Origin: Gymnopilus junonius
Lineage: Eukaryota; Basidiomycota; Agaricomycetes; Agaricales; Galerinaceae
Assembly: GCA_015501075.1 (NCBI GenBank)
Contig: JADNYJ010000142.1
Location: forward strand, 1-64,000
Reading direction: 5' to 3'
DNA: 64,000 nt
Position 1 is the stretch's first letter. Each line of letters begins with the position of its first letter. The position numbers and the translations under genes are program-made. Positions 22,747 through 36,500 of the stretch are shown piece after piece. The notes beneath the pieces are model-generated. The model was given only the letters and a program-made list of their open reading frames with translations, was not told the origin of the DNA and ran no database searches.

Positions 22747-24113
22747 ATGTTGGCCACATCGCTCATCGTGCTGACGACTCTCACCTTGGCACCTTCAATG
22801 GTGTCGGCTGGAATGTTTCCGAAAGATTCGTTGGTGAAACCTTTGGATGTGAAGACATTCAAGCAGGCTATGAAAGCTAATGTGAGTCTTCCTCTCACTG
22901 AAGCCTTGATCTGATCTCATATCGTCGCAGGAAACTTCAATGGTAGCCTTTGTTGCGCCTTGGTGTGGGGTACGTTGACCAATACATCCCGTCCTACGTT
23001 GCTTACGAACCTATATTTTTTCTGGTTTATAGCATTGCCAAAAGATGGTCCCTGAGTACAGCAAAGCAGCTCTCGGCCTTCATCCCTTGGTCCCAGTTTA
23101 CTCTGTTAACTGTCACGCTGAGAAGAACAAGCGGCTTTGCGCTGAACAGGTGATTCGTTCCGGAATTCTTCTAGTCCTGCTCCCTTACCAATAATATATC
23201 AGGGTGTCCAAGGTTTCCCAACTGTGAAGCTGTTCCCTCGCGGGCTTTCCCAAAAGCCCACGCTCTTTGAAGGTGGTGAAAGATCTGCCAGTGCCCTCTT
23301 CTATTTCGCAACAAGAGGCATTCCCAAGGCGTACACGAAAATTTACCAACCGGATGAAATTGAGTCTTGGGTAATCCAGGTACGCTAATTTATTTCTTTC
23401 CAATGCTCAGGCAGTTCTTGATTTTAATTCACATCTACAGTACAGACACAAACACCGTGCGCTTCTCCTTAACAAGGACAAGAAAGTTCCGCTATTATGG
23501 CAAGTCCTGGCCAACAAGTACTCTCATACCGACCTAGCTCTCGCTTCACATCGTGACCGCAAAGGCAGGACCTCTGTTCAGATGAAGCTGGAAGAAGGAG
23601 GTGCTAAAGATTCCAAGGTACTGTTGTATCCTGCCGGTTCCGACAAATACACCATCTATTCGGGTACGTGCACAAGGTCGTTCACAACGCTGCTGTGATA
23701 CTGACGAGAAAAAAAAAACAGGTATCAACAAGATGGATTCTCTCTCTAAATTCTTCGACTCGGTCTTAGCAGGCACCGCGAACCTTACGCAGATCGTCGA
23801 GGAAGCCAAGTCCGAACAATACATCCCAGACGAGAAGGAGGTCGAGATCGAGGAACAACAAGAGGCGCAGAGGATAGCTCTCCTCCACGGAGGTTTCACT
23901 GACCTCATTGACTTTGAGAAGGCATTGAAGAACGGCGGAGCTAACTTCCATGACAGTAATGGGTTCGGCGGCATTGGCAACATTCCTGAGCACTTCAAGA
24001 AGCAAGCACCCAAGACGGAGAGCCAGGCTCCAAGTATGTCTTCTGGCACAGCTCCCACCACTACTCCTCCACGCGCCAAGGCTACAGCTTCGCCGCAGAA
24101 GGATGAACTATAA
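22747..24113 (+). CDS. ER protein disulfide isomerase with one thioredoxin domain and a KDEL signal
   Basis: Six exons: 22747-22881, 22931-22969, 23033-23149, 23203-23379, 23441-23663, 23722-24113, all GT-AG and in frame. Signal peptide MLATSLIVLTTLTLAPSMVSA, then a thioredoxin fold: SMVAFVAPWCGHCQKMVPEY with the active site CGHC split by an intron between Gly and His, cis-Pro in GVQGFPTVKLF, and a second, degenerate thioredoxin-like half. The C-terminus is an acidic helical domain, as in P5/Mpd1-type or Erp38-type PDIs, a Pro/Ala/Ser linker and the terminal KDEL. It forms and isomerises disulfides in secretory proteins in the ER lumen. Start chosen at the first ATG giving a signal peptide. 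Confidence 0.9.
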
Positions 24114-24580
24114 TGTATTGTTGATAGAAGAACATTGTATGATTATTGTGAGCGCGATATACACACCACTTAATTAAAGACCTTGTACCCAACCGCCATG
24201 GTGTAGCTCTCTCCTAAGCTAATCACGTGATGTACCTAGTAACTATTAACTGGGTCCTGAGTCTGCTGTTACAGCTGCCAACTCCTAGACTGCCGGAGGA
24301 CATGCACTACATCTGAAAGAGCCACACAAGCGGCGCGTTTCCATGGACGTGGTGACAAGACTTGCATTAACTACCTCTTATCAACTGCGCCCCCAATGCA
24401 CCCGTCAAAATGGGATGGACCTATCAGTGTCACAGAAGGCGATGGTAACGACACGTGAAGTTCGTGAATCGTCACCACCGTGACCCAATCACCACTTACG
24501 TTCGCCTCTATATGTCATTTCCGGCCATTCGAAAACAAGAGGACGTTTCCTTGAAATAGTTCTAAGTTAATCCAGTAAAA
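24114..24580. other. Intergenic between the PDI and BRPF-type genes
   Basis: 3' end of PDI and promoter of the next gene. CACGTG motifs at about 24224 and 24454. Confidence 0.4.
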
Positions 24581-27500
24581 ATGGCTCGAGGACACCATGG
24601 ATCACCAGCGAACGGTGATTCCTTGCCAAAGGTTGAATTTCAGATTATCCACGACGACAAGTTGAAATTACCGGGCGGGACGCATGTACATAAGGCCAGG
24701 ATCTTTGGATGTGAGTCGTTTTTGTTCTCGTCAACTTGCTCTTTTAGTTATGAAGTTCTGACTCTTGAAAACGTCATTAGACAACGATTTTTCCCACTTT
24801 CACAGACCCGAACATTATATCCGACACATAGGTTCGTTGCTCATGTTCTGCTGCAGTGTGGATGATGTTGAAGAAATTTCATCCAGAACCCTTAGAAAGC
24901 GATCTTGCGAAGACGGTAGAATATGATATGGATGAGCAAGGTATGTATTCTCTGTTTTGTACGTGATGTTGTTCACTTGCTTCTTATCTCCAGACCAAGA
25001 ATGGCTCGATGCAGTGAACATCGACCGCAAGAAGGGCCAGACGGACGCCGTTACTACCGAAGCATTTGAGATCATTATGGATCGTTTGGAGAAGGAGTGG
25101 TTCGACTTAGTAAGTGCCCAAAGTTCCGACTCATAACTTACGCTGATTTAGTGCAGACCAAGAATATCCCCAAACCCGACTTCGCCATGCCTTCCGAAGA
25201 TTCAACCTGTGCTATCTGCGACGATTCTGAAGGAGAGAACAGCAATGCCATTGTGTTCTGCGACGGGTGCAATCTTGCAGTGCATCAGGGTACGTTGAGA
25301 ACCCTTGTTTTGTCATCCTTCTCACATCAAATGTTTAACGTCTCACAGACTGTTACGGAGTGCCATACATCCCTGAAGGCCAATGGCTTTGTCGGAAGTG
25401 TACTGTATCTCCTGAGAATCCAGTGGTATGTTTCCGTTCAATGACCTAGCTTTGAGGTTCTTATGTTGACGTTGAATAGAGCTGTTTTCTGTGCCCCAAC
25501 GAAGGAGGAGCTTTCAAACAAACAACTCATGGAGAGTGGGTGCATTTGCTCTGCGCTATATGGATCCCAGAGACGCGGGTGGCCAACGAGGTGTTCATGG
25601 AGCCAGTGACAGGGGTGGAGAGGATATCAAAGCAGCGGTGGAAACTGGTACGTTGCATTCTCTGTTCTTCTTGATCGCCGCATGCAGACTGGAATAGAGG
25701 TGTAGCGTCTGCGATGTCAGACAAGGCGCTTGTATCCAATGTACCAAACCATCTTGTTTTGTTGCCTTCCATGCGACTTGCGCCAGGAAAGAGAAGTTCT
25801 TGATGCCTATGAAGAGTGCTCATGGTGCCGAGCCTGCATCGTTGACATGTTACTGCGATCGCCATCTTCCTGTACGTCCTTTGCTCGACATCTGCTTGCA
25901 TTTGGTTCTGATAGCTTAAATCCCAGCCGGAGCAACAAGAAATCCGCGCCAAAGCCCTCGAGAACGAAGAGAAGACTAATAGGACAGCAAGTTCCAGTAC
26001 GAACAAATCAGCCCGAGCTTATGCCAAGACTTACAAACCTGGTCCCCCGCTCGTCCCGGCGATTGTCGTGAAAAGGATCATGGAATACACGAACAAAATC
26101 AAACTTCGGAAGAAAATTGATTTTATACAGCAGGTGTGTCGGTATTGGAGCTTGAAGCGAGAGGCGAGGAGGGGTGCGCCCTTGCTGAAGAGACTGCATT
26201 TGGAGCCTTGGACGGCTTCGAGTAGTGCGAAGGTGTTGACTGAAGAGGAGAAATTGATGAGGCTTCATGTGCGTCCTTCCTCACTTTACAAGACGGCTAC
26301 TGATGTGGTGACCTTTTTAGTTATTGAAGAGTCTACGGCAAGATCTGGTCAAAGTGCATGCTTTGACTGATCTAGTACGAAAGCGGGAAATAAGAAAGCA
26401 GAGACAAATGGATGTGGTATATGACGTACTATCACAGGGTCTCTTCCCTGCCCATGTTCTTCTTCGAGACGCTTTTGAGCGTATTCAAGGGTGAGTTGGT
26501 TGTTTTAAGTTATAATGTGACCTTTAGATGACAAGGCTTTAAAGGATGGATAATAATGATCATTTCAAGTACCCTGTATCCAAGACTGAGGTTCCGGACT
26601 ATTACGACGTTGTGAAAAATCCCATGTGTTGGTCTGATATTGATACCAAGTTGGATAATCACAAATATTGGAATTTGAAGGAGTTCCGGGTATGTTTATG
26701 CACCATTTCATTTACTGTCCTCGATTTAATTGACTGGATTCAGGATGACATAGAACTTGTGTTCAGCAACGCACTGCTCTACAACAAATCGGGAACTCCT
26801 TTCCACAAGTCTGCTACACGCCTCAGGAAAGATTCTAAAGGCATTCTAGACTCGCTAGAGCCCTCCAAATTTGCGCATGATCCTTCTTCTTGGTCGAACC
26901 TACCCAAGCCTCCCAAGGTCATCAAAGCCAAGGCTGAAGGTGAAGGCGTTGAGGCAGAGGGTGGCGCAGATGAACAGGAACAGGAACAGTCGCCCATTGG
27001 CGACCTGGAGCCGCCTGTGAATGTTCTTGAACTTTTCATGACCTCCGATGCGATCAAGGAGGATCTGAACATGGAATTGAATGGAGATCCCGTTTCAACC
27101 CTGCTGGAGTATATGTTTGCCAAAGTCAAGCCGCCTCCTTTGACGCCACCTAGTCCCTTACCTCCCAGGACTGCCGCTCCTGCCGATGTCGCTGCTGCGA
27201 TCCCGGCGACTCCGTCGCAGCCACCAAAGGAGAGGATACGCAAGTCCAAGCCGAAGAGGGATAGGAAGGCCGAAATTGAGAGGGCTAGGGTTAATAAGGT
27301 GGCAAAGGAAGCTGCCACTGCTGCTACTAGTCTAGAGACCGAGGAAGATTACGATGCCGGCGAGGAGGGAGATAATGAGAGGAGGACGAAGGAAAGGGAT
27401 TTGCAAGCTGCTTTGGATGCTTCTGCTGGTTTCCGGGCACCGAAGGCGCGAGGTGTGACCTGCCGTTTTTCTACATTTACATTTGAGGCTGATGGTTGCC

Positions 27501-29219
27501 TTTTCACCTTCAATAGTTCCATCCGGCTCTCAAGCACCCGAGTCATCATTAGCTGAAGGCAGCAGGCCAAGGAAACCAGTTTCAGCAGCGCCTTCTTCGG
27601 TTGCTATCCCTAGGGTGGTGGAGAGCGTTGGAAATAGGGACTCGTTCAGTTTCTTTAATACTGGTTGGATTTTACCATCCGACCAGAAGAGGGGCGGGCG
27701 TGTGGCTACGGAAAGACAAATCTTGCCTCCTCCAAGGAAGAGGCAGAAAACAGGTATGTACTCGAAGATTCTTTCATTTCACTTGCTCAATGCTAATTTC
27801 CATGTATTCGCTCAGATCATGCTGGTTCACGAATGTCGACAGTCAGCACCGTCGCCTCAGAGAGTAACACTGCGCAGAGGACGCCACTCTATTTCTCAGA
27901 CCATATGGAAGTGAAACACAATCCTGACGAATCCATGGAAATTGATCTGGGTGGGGACCGTCCACCAATCGATAGCGTATCTCGCGGTGCTTCTTTGGTT
28001 GGCGACGCGGATGGACAACAGAATGTGGTCATGCAACCGAATGGGACCGTCATCATCGAGAAACTCGACACGCCAGCCATCAGGAGGGAGAGGAACTTGC
28101 GGAAGAAAGTGGAGAAGCAGAAAAGGGAGGCTGTCAGTCGTGGTGTTCTCCCTGGTGATATGTCAGCGACGGTGTCTGCGACGAGCAGCAATTTGTCGCA
28201 GCCGACATCGTCAGCTCAGCCTCCTCCGTCTTCAGTGTCGTCAAGGCCGCCTGTATTGATGTCGCAGTCATCATCAACTTTGACTCAGCACCCACTTCTC
28301 CCCCCTGATTGGAAGGGTGTGCGCAGTTCAGAGGAAGATGGTAAAGACCTTGATCAAGACGGAGACTTTGAGTCCGAGCTGAGTGAATTGAGTGAAGAGG
28401 AGGAGGAAGAGGAGGAGGATAGTGGGGCGCAGAAAGTCGATCAGCAGCCGCAGCCAGTCCCAGTCCCTGCACCTCAGCCAATTGCTGCACCGGTTGCGCC
28501 TGCGCAGCCCAAATTGAAAGCAGCGAAGTCCGTTAGGCCGAAGAGGACCCGGAAGATAGAGGTGTACGAGGATGGTAGTATTGGTATGTATTTTGATGTT
28601 ATCTTTAGCTCGAGTTGGTTAACTGACGTTAATTTTGATTTGTTAGTGTGGGCCAAATCAGGTATGTTATCTGCCTGCTAATACGTATTAGCTCTTTTAG
28701 ATCTTTTTCTTCCCTTTCTGTAGATGCGTTCCCGTGGTGGCCTGCTTTGGTATACGCCGATAACAACCCTGATGTTCCTGAAAACATCCTGCAAGAACAT
28801 AAAGCGAAACGGACGAAACGAAAAATCAAGTTGTTTATAATCCAATACTTCGACAAACAAAAGTCGTGGCAAAGCGTTCCAAGGGACAAGCTGCGCCTGT
28901 TGGGCGAAGATGAGAGTAAGAATTTTTGGACTGGTCGCTTTTTTTCCTGCTAATATATTTCTTCAGAGGTCGATGCAGAGATGCTTCAGCCATCCAAATC
29001 CAAATCCAACAAGAACACTAAATGGAGAACACCAGCTCACAAACAAACATTACAGGAGGCCTACAAGTGCGTCTTTTTAATCTTGAGGAAAGCGATAGGG
29101 TGAGTTAACTAAATTTTATTACATCTAGGACCGCCCTTTCGGCCATGTGTACGGATGACAGCAGCAGCAACAGCAGTACTAGCAGCAGTCGGCCTGGTCC
29201 AAGTGGAGACGACCGCTGA
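24581..29219 (+). CDS. NTO1: BRPF/Nto1-type protein: EPC-like, PHD - zinc knuckle - PHD, bromodomain, PWWP
   Basis: About 16 short exons read continuously to a TGA at 29217-29219. Order: an Enhancer-of-polycomb-like N-terminus ([19 protein letters not shown]; about 24780-25090); PHD1 ([21 protein letters not shown] with NLAVHQDCYGV and QWLCRKC; 25209-25425); a zinc knuckle ([14 protein letters not shown]) and an extended second PHD ([14 protein letters not shown] ... CYCDRH; 25480-25870); basic helices; and a bromodomain ([30 protein letters not shown]; 26550-26870). A long low-complexity acidic/proline region follows, then a PWWP domain ([14 protein letters not shown]; 28725-28915). BRPF/Nto1 is the scaffold and histone-H3 reader of MYST acetyltransferase complexes (NuA3 in yeast, MOZ/MORF in animals). 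PWWP is typical of the metazoan BRPFs; in yeast NuA3 it sits on the separate protein Pdp3. No frame break. Confidence 0.9.
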
Positions 29220-29424
29220 AGATAGGACAGAATTCTTGATCACGGATTTCATAGCGTAGTTTTGCTCTTTTATGTTTTGTATCATTCATGTACTATAGTC
29301 TGTTCTTGTCCCGCTGATATTTAGGCCTTTTACTTTTCAACTTTCACGTGAGCCCGGTGATAAGCGCCCAAGGTTCAACAACGCAGCGTCCTGCCAGCAC
29401 CCTCCTTCATCACCTCTTACTATC

Positions 29425-32400
29425 ATGTCTACGTCAGCACAGGCAGGGGGCAATTCTCGTTCCACTCAGAGAAGGTCTCAGTCCCAAAAGGACTGCTTTA
29501 ACTGGAAGCAAGGAAACTGTAGGTTTGGTGCGAAATGCAAGTTCCGCCATGACCCTGCGGTGAAAAGGACTTCGCCTGTGCGTCACTTCTGCAAATCTGA
29601 TGTTACATCTACTAAAACTCAATCCAGGTGGCTCAAAAGAAAGAAGCCACTACCCATTCGGGCTCTAAACCCTCCGGATCGACGGTTGGGTGAGTCCATG
29701 GGCACCGACTGATCATTTAGACATCTTGGCAACTAACGTATCAGTTCAAACCCCGCGGCTGAGGGCGCTACTGCAGCTGGAGCTACGCCAAGTAAAGCGG
29801 GACGAGATGTGAAAGACAATATCAACTCACAACCTCCCTGCAAGCCGCCTGCCATGTGTAGAGATTGGAAGGCAGGGAAATGCACAAGAGGAGCAAAGTG
29901 CCGTTATAGGCACAGCGATCAAGTAAGAGGTTTTTGATAATTCTATTGAAGTATCCAACTGATCAGCCTGATCTTGATACGCAACCAGGAGTCGATATCT
30001 ACATCCAGCGTGAATAATGAAAGAGAAGCCCAAGCTAGGGAGCAGGGGATGCGTGAGGCTGAAGCTGCTAAAAGGGAGGTCGAAAGGTTGGAAGTGGAGG
30101 CAAGGCAGGAACGTGAACGTGCTGAGCGGGAGGAAAAACTGAAGCTGGCGCAAGAAAAGAAAGAAAGAAAGAAGACGCTCAGACAGGAGCGAGCTCGCAA
30201 AGTGGAAGAAGAGCGACTGAGGAGAGAAGCTGAGAGACTTGCCCAGGAGAAAGAAGCTGAGGAGGCGAAGAAGCGGCACCAGGCCAAGCTGGAGAAGGAT
30301 GCAACAGTAGTCGAACAATATATGGTTCAAGATTCCAGTCTTGTAACCCTCGCTGCTGGTCTTCACATTCGAAACGTCGTAACTGGCTTTGACCTGTGCA
30401 AAGTCACGATCAAAAACCTTCCGAAAGGTGCAAAGCGTACAGAGATCGCAGACCTTTTCCTTCAACAAGGCGTGGACCAGTCGGAGTTCTTTATTTCCCA
30501 GGTGAAACAAGATAGCCATGGACTGGAAGCAATCGTGCTTGCAAATGCGGAACATGGCCACGCCATTGCCTTGGGACTGGAAGGCATAGAATTCCGCGAT
30601 GAAATTCTTAATTTCAATATAAGTGAAAACGCGAGCTTCAATTCCATGGATGCATCAGCACAAAATATGCCGTTCTTCATTATTTCTTGGAAGGCTCCGT
30701 CGTCCACAGTCGTTGTCGCGTATCCTACAATGCAGGAGGCACGCGAGAAGGCTCGCACTCTGAATCGAACCAAGTTTAAAGGTCGTCAAATTAGAGCTGA
30801 AATGAACGAACGCCCCCAAGGGTTAGCTGGTCTTCGTCACTTCGTTGAATCATCCATCAAAATCTTGGGTCTACCTCCAAATACACCGTTGGACATAGAT
30901 TTCGTTGAGATGACTGGAACTTGGAACCAGAAGGTCCTTAAGTCTGCAGATTTCAGCCTTGAAAATTCCTTTACAAGAATTCGTGAGCACCTTTCGCGGG
31001 CTCATGGTGTTCGTATGGACACGTATGAGAAGCTGGAGAGCGGTCTAGGACTCGAGGGCGACGCCAAGGTCAAGATTCAGTTCGAGGACTGGGAGGATGC
31101 GAAGAAAGCTAAAGCATCCGTGGCGCAAATTCGACAACCCGATGCCCCCATTATAGGCCATGGGTCCACCCAAGCCAGTACGATATACTATCAACATACC
31201 GCGCCAACAATATGAAGCCCAGATGAAGCAATGGGATGCATTGTCAGAGAAGAAGAACGATGTTGGTGTCATGTTGTGCCGAAAATAGGAGACCGAGGCG
31301 ACATCGTTTTTATTCAAGTGATGGGGAAAGATCAAAAAGCAGTTGGAATTCTGAAAGTCAGAGTGGAAAGCTTAGTCGCCGGCGAGAAATTGAATTCGAC
31401 GTACTGGCATTCATCGTTCGGGTCATATCAATCAAAAGGCTTCTTCAATCGTATCTATTCCCAGAAGAAAGTCTTCGTTAGGAATGACTTCAGAACGCGG
31501 TCAGTCAGGATTTTGGAGACCAACAAATGGTTGTCGAGGCACGCCAAATGATTAAAGATGAAGTTGAACGCTTGGCAGAACGGGAGGTGACGAGAATAAT
31601 AGACCGAGGATACATTGGGTTTTTCATGAGGGAAGGGCTAGACAAGTTGAAGGAGCTTTTAGGAGAGGAGAACGTCCAGCTAAATCTCGCTGTTAGACCC
31701 TGCACCATCATGGTCAAGGGCGGTGAAGAAGCTACCCATCATCTTCAACGTCTCCTTGACGAGGCTCGCACAGCGGTGTCCATTGGATCAATCCTTCCGG
31801 GGCAGATTATTGAAAAAGATACCTGTCCTGTGTGCTACGACGATGCATCGAATCCTGAACAGCTTGGATGTGGCCATACGTACTGCAGTGGTTGCTTGAA
31901 ACATTTCTTGACTTCAGCTATGGACGGCAAGACGTTCCCGCTCGTTTGTGCGGGAAATGATGCCACGTGCAACACTCCGATTTCCATTCCTCTCATTCAA
32001 CGATTCTTGCCCGCGCAAGCTTTCATGCTCTTGTGGATTCGGCATTTTCTGTTTATATAGAACAACATGGGCAAGAGTTCAAGTACTGTACGACTCCGGA
32101 CTGCAAGCAGATTTATCGTCGTCGCAATGACCAGAGGGCCTTGCAATGCCCGTCGTGTTTCTCGACGATATGCTCGGCATGCGACGAGGAGGCTCATGAG
32201 GGGATGACTTGCGAAGAGCGGAGAATCCATAAAAATCCCGAGAACAAGAACGTTTGAATGAAGAGCTCGCCACCAGAGCGGCTACAAGAAGTGTCCGCAG
32301 TGCAAGATATGGATCGAGAAGACGGAAGGGTGCAATCATATGACCTGCAAATGCGGCGCTCATATTTGCTGGAGGTGCATGGGGATTTTCACACAGGCCA

Positions 32401-32837
32401 CCATATATGCCACATGCAAGAGGCTCATGGAAACATATATGACAATGTGCCGGAGGGTGTTCAAATGGGCAACATGGTTCATAACGCATTCCTGGCAAAC
32501 CAGGTGGATGAGTTGGCGAGGATTCAGCGTCTCGGAGAATTTCGACGTCAACAAGAGGAGGCAGATCGCCAACGTCTCGAAATCTAGCGTCAGGCGCAGC
32601 GAGTTGCAGAAGAGCGGAGGCGGCGGGAAGAGGAAGAAGCACAAGCGCGTCGACGAACACAAATTTGGCAGGAACAAGAGAGGGCTAGAATACAGCGGAT
32701 TTTACTTGAACGTCGGGAAGCCGAAAGAATACAGGATACAGAGAGACAACGTCATGCAGATATTCTTCGAAGGCGCCAGGAGGTTGTTCTCCGACAACGA
32801 CAGCAGGAAGAAGAGAACCGTGGGTGGTGCGTTGTAA
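29425..32837 (+). pseudogene. CCCH-RBR ubiquitin ligase-like gene, copy 1, multiply frameshifted
   Basis: Parallels the intact-looking copy at 33552-37109. CCCH finger 1 CFNWKQGNCRFGAKCKFRH (about 29500-29553); CCCH finger 2 CRDWKAGKCTRGAKCRYRH (about 29857-29913); a charged coiled coil (30000-30310); a middle domain beginning LHIRNVVTGFDLCKVTIKNL; then RBR motifs. These are RING1 CPVCYDDASNPEQLGCGHTYC (31824 onward), IBR KYCTTPDCKQIY (about 32080) and RING2 CPQCKIWIEKTEGCNHMTC (about 32295). At least five single-base frame breaks are apparent by comparison: about 31160, 31515, 32015, 32240 and 32405. The C-terminal coiled coil is in a different frame and the CaaX end is absent. Probably a pseudogene. 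Confidence 0.8.
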
Positions 32838-33551
32838 TGTGAGAGTGAGGGGGGCCATCACGACCAAGCCTCGTAGTTGTGGAAGAATAATGCGGTATTC
32901 TAGCAGATGTGAAAAGGATACATGTAACGTGGACTATACAATCAGTGTATGTTGTGATGCACTAGATTTAGGTTAGATTAAGTCAAAGAAGAATGTTGAT
33001 AATAGCACATTTACATTTAAGAACAGGGCGTTAGATCATTCTAAGAACACCTTCAGTGAATGTATTATCACGCACGTAAGCCGTACCAACCAAAACGTAT
33101 TTGTAGGACGAACAAAAATTGGCACTGATTCCTTGGCCTGAACTTGCACTGAATGTAACAATGTTGAAAGCTGATGTGACGAAACAAGCTTGAACACCCA
33201 GGCTGGAAGGTAGGAAGGAAGGAAGTACCAAGGCAGACGTCAGCGTGTCAGAAGTCGACTCGGTCTAACTGAGAACGAAGAGGACAGACTCGGATAAATT
33301 CGAGTTTGTTGCAAATTTTGTCCTCCAGCTCCTTGCCTTCAGTAATGTTTATGTAAGCTTCTGATGGCATCATACATGCTACATAGCCACACTTGCGTAA
33401 GAGTGATGACGCACAACCTTCCACATGCCAAAGGTAATGATAGGCGCCCATGGGACTCAATGGGAACGAGCACTCGAAAGGGCACGACTAGGGCATGAGG
33501 CTTCCATGAATCAGAGCAGCGCAGCACCTCTCTCCCTTACCTCTTACCATA
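32838..33551. other. Intergenic between the RBR copies
   Basis: No supported gene. Holds the promoter of copy 2. Confidence 0.4.
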
Positions 33552-36500
33552 ATGTCTACGACAGGACAATTAGGAATCGCCTCCCATTCAACACAGAAAG
33601 GATTTCAATCTCAGAAGGACTGTTTTCAATGGAAACAAGGGACCTGCAAGTTCGGCTCGAAGTGCAAGTTTCGCCATGACCTTGCCTCCAAAGGCAAATT
33701 ACAAGTGAGCGTGTTATTAATTTGTATTATGTCTACTAATTCGTATCCAAGGAGGGCCAAAGGAATGCAGGGAATATTGACGGAGGTGCTACCGTCTCTG
33801 AGCCTGTGCCTGCGTAAGTCTATCGTCTACTGATCAGTAATCGATCGGTAACAAAATTCACTAAAATTCCTCAGGCCAAGCCTACTACAGATGGTTCTGA
33901 GCTATCTGCACCCACACGCGTCAATGTAAGAAGAAATGTACAGGGCCAGAGCGTCACCGAGGCGGTGTACAAAACCCTTCAAAGTCACTTGTCATGTGCA
34001 GGGATTGGAGAGCAGGGAAGTGTTTGTGGGGAGAAAGGTGTCGTTACAGACACGCTGGACCAGTAAGTGGGCCACTGCGATCCCGGGTAAAGTATTAGAC
34101 TGATACTGGGACTTAATGTTAGGAAGTTGCAATTTCGAGTGCTGGAGATCCAGCGGGTATGGTAAATAACAGGATACAGCGGATTGTAGGCAATCGACTT
34201 GAACCCAAGGCAAATAGTATTATGGAGAAGGCAAACGTCGGTATGGAGGCGGAAGCTGAAGCCCATAGAGATGCCGTTCGTAAAGCTGAAGTTGCCAGAA
34301 AAGATACCGAAAGGCAGGAAATTCATGCAAGGCAGACACGCAGGCAAGCCGTCGACAAAGCGAAGATAGCACATGAAAAGAGGGAAAGGGAAAAAATCCT
34401 CAAGCTAGAACGAGCTCGTAAAGCGGAGGAAGAGCGACAAAAGAGAGAAGCTGAAAAGGCAACGAGGGAGAAAGAGGCATTGGAGGCAAAGAAACGGCGC
34501 CAAGCACAGCTAGAGAAGGACGCAGCGGTCGTTGAACAGTATATGGTTCAAGAGTCCAGTCTTGTGACGTTTGGTGCAGGACTTCACATTCGCAACGTCG
34601 TGACTGGCTTTGACCTGTGCAAGGTTACGATCAGGAATCTCCCAAGGGACGTCAGACGTCCAGAGATTGTAGATCTTTTTACTCAACAGGGCATCGACCG
34701 GTCGGAATTCGTCATCTCCCAGATGATACCGAGTGGAAATAAAATGGAAGCTATCGTTCTGGCAGACACTCAATACGGGCAGACGGTTACTCTCGGCCTC
34801 GAAGGAATCGAGTTCCGGAATGAAGTTCTGAATGTCAGCCTGAAAGAAAATGCGATCAATTCCATGGACGCGGTCACGCAAAGCATACCCTTTCTTACCG
34901 TTTCATGGAAAGCTCCATCGTCCACAGTCATTGCAACATACACTACCATGGAAGAAGCACGGGAGAAGGCCCGTACTCTGGATCGCATCATATTTAATGG
35001 CCATCTAATCAGAGCTCAAATGAACGAACCCCCCAGAGGAGTAGCTCTACGCCATTTCGTCAATTCATCTGTTAAAATCCGAGGCCTACCTCCAAATTCA
35101 TCCTTTGGCACAGATTTTGTTGCGTTGACTGGGACGCAGAACCACAGATGTCTGAATTCTACGTCATACGATCTCGAAGATTCCTTTACGACGATCCGTG
35201 AAATCCTTTCACAGGCCCAAGGCGTTCGCATGGACACCTACGAAAAGCTGGAGGATGGCCTAGGGCTTGAAGGCGACGCCAAGATCAAGGTTCAGTTCGA
35301 GGACTGGGGGGATGCGAAGAAAGCTCAGGAGTCTGTAGAGCAAATCGGACGACTCAATAGCCCGACTTACAAAGCATGGTGCCCGCCAACGCCAGTGCGA
35401 TACACCATCAGAATCCCGCGCCAGCAATACGAAGCCCAGAGGAAGCAATGGGATGCATTGTCAGAGAAGAAGCAGGGTGTCGACGCTCATGTTCTTCAGA
35501 AAATAGGAGACCGAGGCGACATTGTTTTCATCCAAGTGATGGGTCAAGACAAGAAAGCGGTCGGGATCCTGAAAGTTAGAGTAGAAAGCTTGGTCGCTGG
35601 GGAGAAACTGAATTCGACATATTGGCATTCGTCTTTCGCATCAAGTCAGTCAAGGGGCTTTTTCAACCACGTATATTCTCAGAAGAAAGTCTTCGTCGGA
35701 GCGACTTCAAAACCCGCTCCCTCAGAGTTTTTGGAGATCAACAAATGGTCGTCGACGCACGCCAGATGATCAAAGACGAAGTCGATAGTCTAGCAAAGCG
35801 AGAAGTGACAAGGACGATAGACCCAGGACAGATTGGATTTTTCATGAGAGAAGGGTTGGACAAACTGAAGGAACTTCTAGGAGAGGAGAATGTACGGCTA
35901 AATCTCGCTGCTAGACCCTGGACTATCACAGTTAAAGGAGGTGAAGAAGCCACCCATCATCTCCAACGTCTGATCGAAGAGGCTCGGGCGGCATTAACTC
36001 TTGGATCAATAATCCTCCCAGGACAAATCATTGAAAAAGATATTTGTCCGGTATGCTATGATGATGCTTCGAATCCTGAACAGCTTGGGTGTGGCCATAC
36101 GTACTGCAGTGGTTGCCTGAAGCATTTCCTGTCTTCAGCTGTGGACGGCAAGACTTTCCCACTTGTCTGTGCCGGAAACGAAGCAACTTGCAATGTCCCC
36201 ATTTCCATTCCTCTTATCCAACGTTTTTTGCCAGCACAAGCTTTCCGTGCTCTTGTGGAGTCGGCCTTTTCAGTTCATTTGGAACAGCATGGCCAAGAGT
36301 TCAAATACTGTACGACTCCAGACTGCAAGCAAATTTACCGACGCCGTACTGACCAGGTGACCTTGCAATGCCCTTCCTGTTTCTCGACAATATGTTCAGC
36401 ATGCGACGAGGAGGCACACGAGGACATGACTTGTGAAGAGCGGAGGGTCCTTAATAGTCCAGAGGAACAGGAGCGCCTGAATGAACAGCTCGCGACTCAG

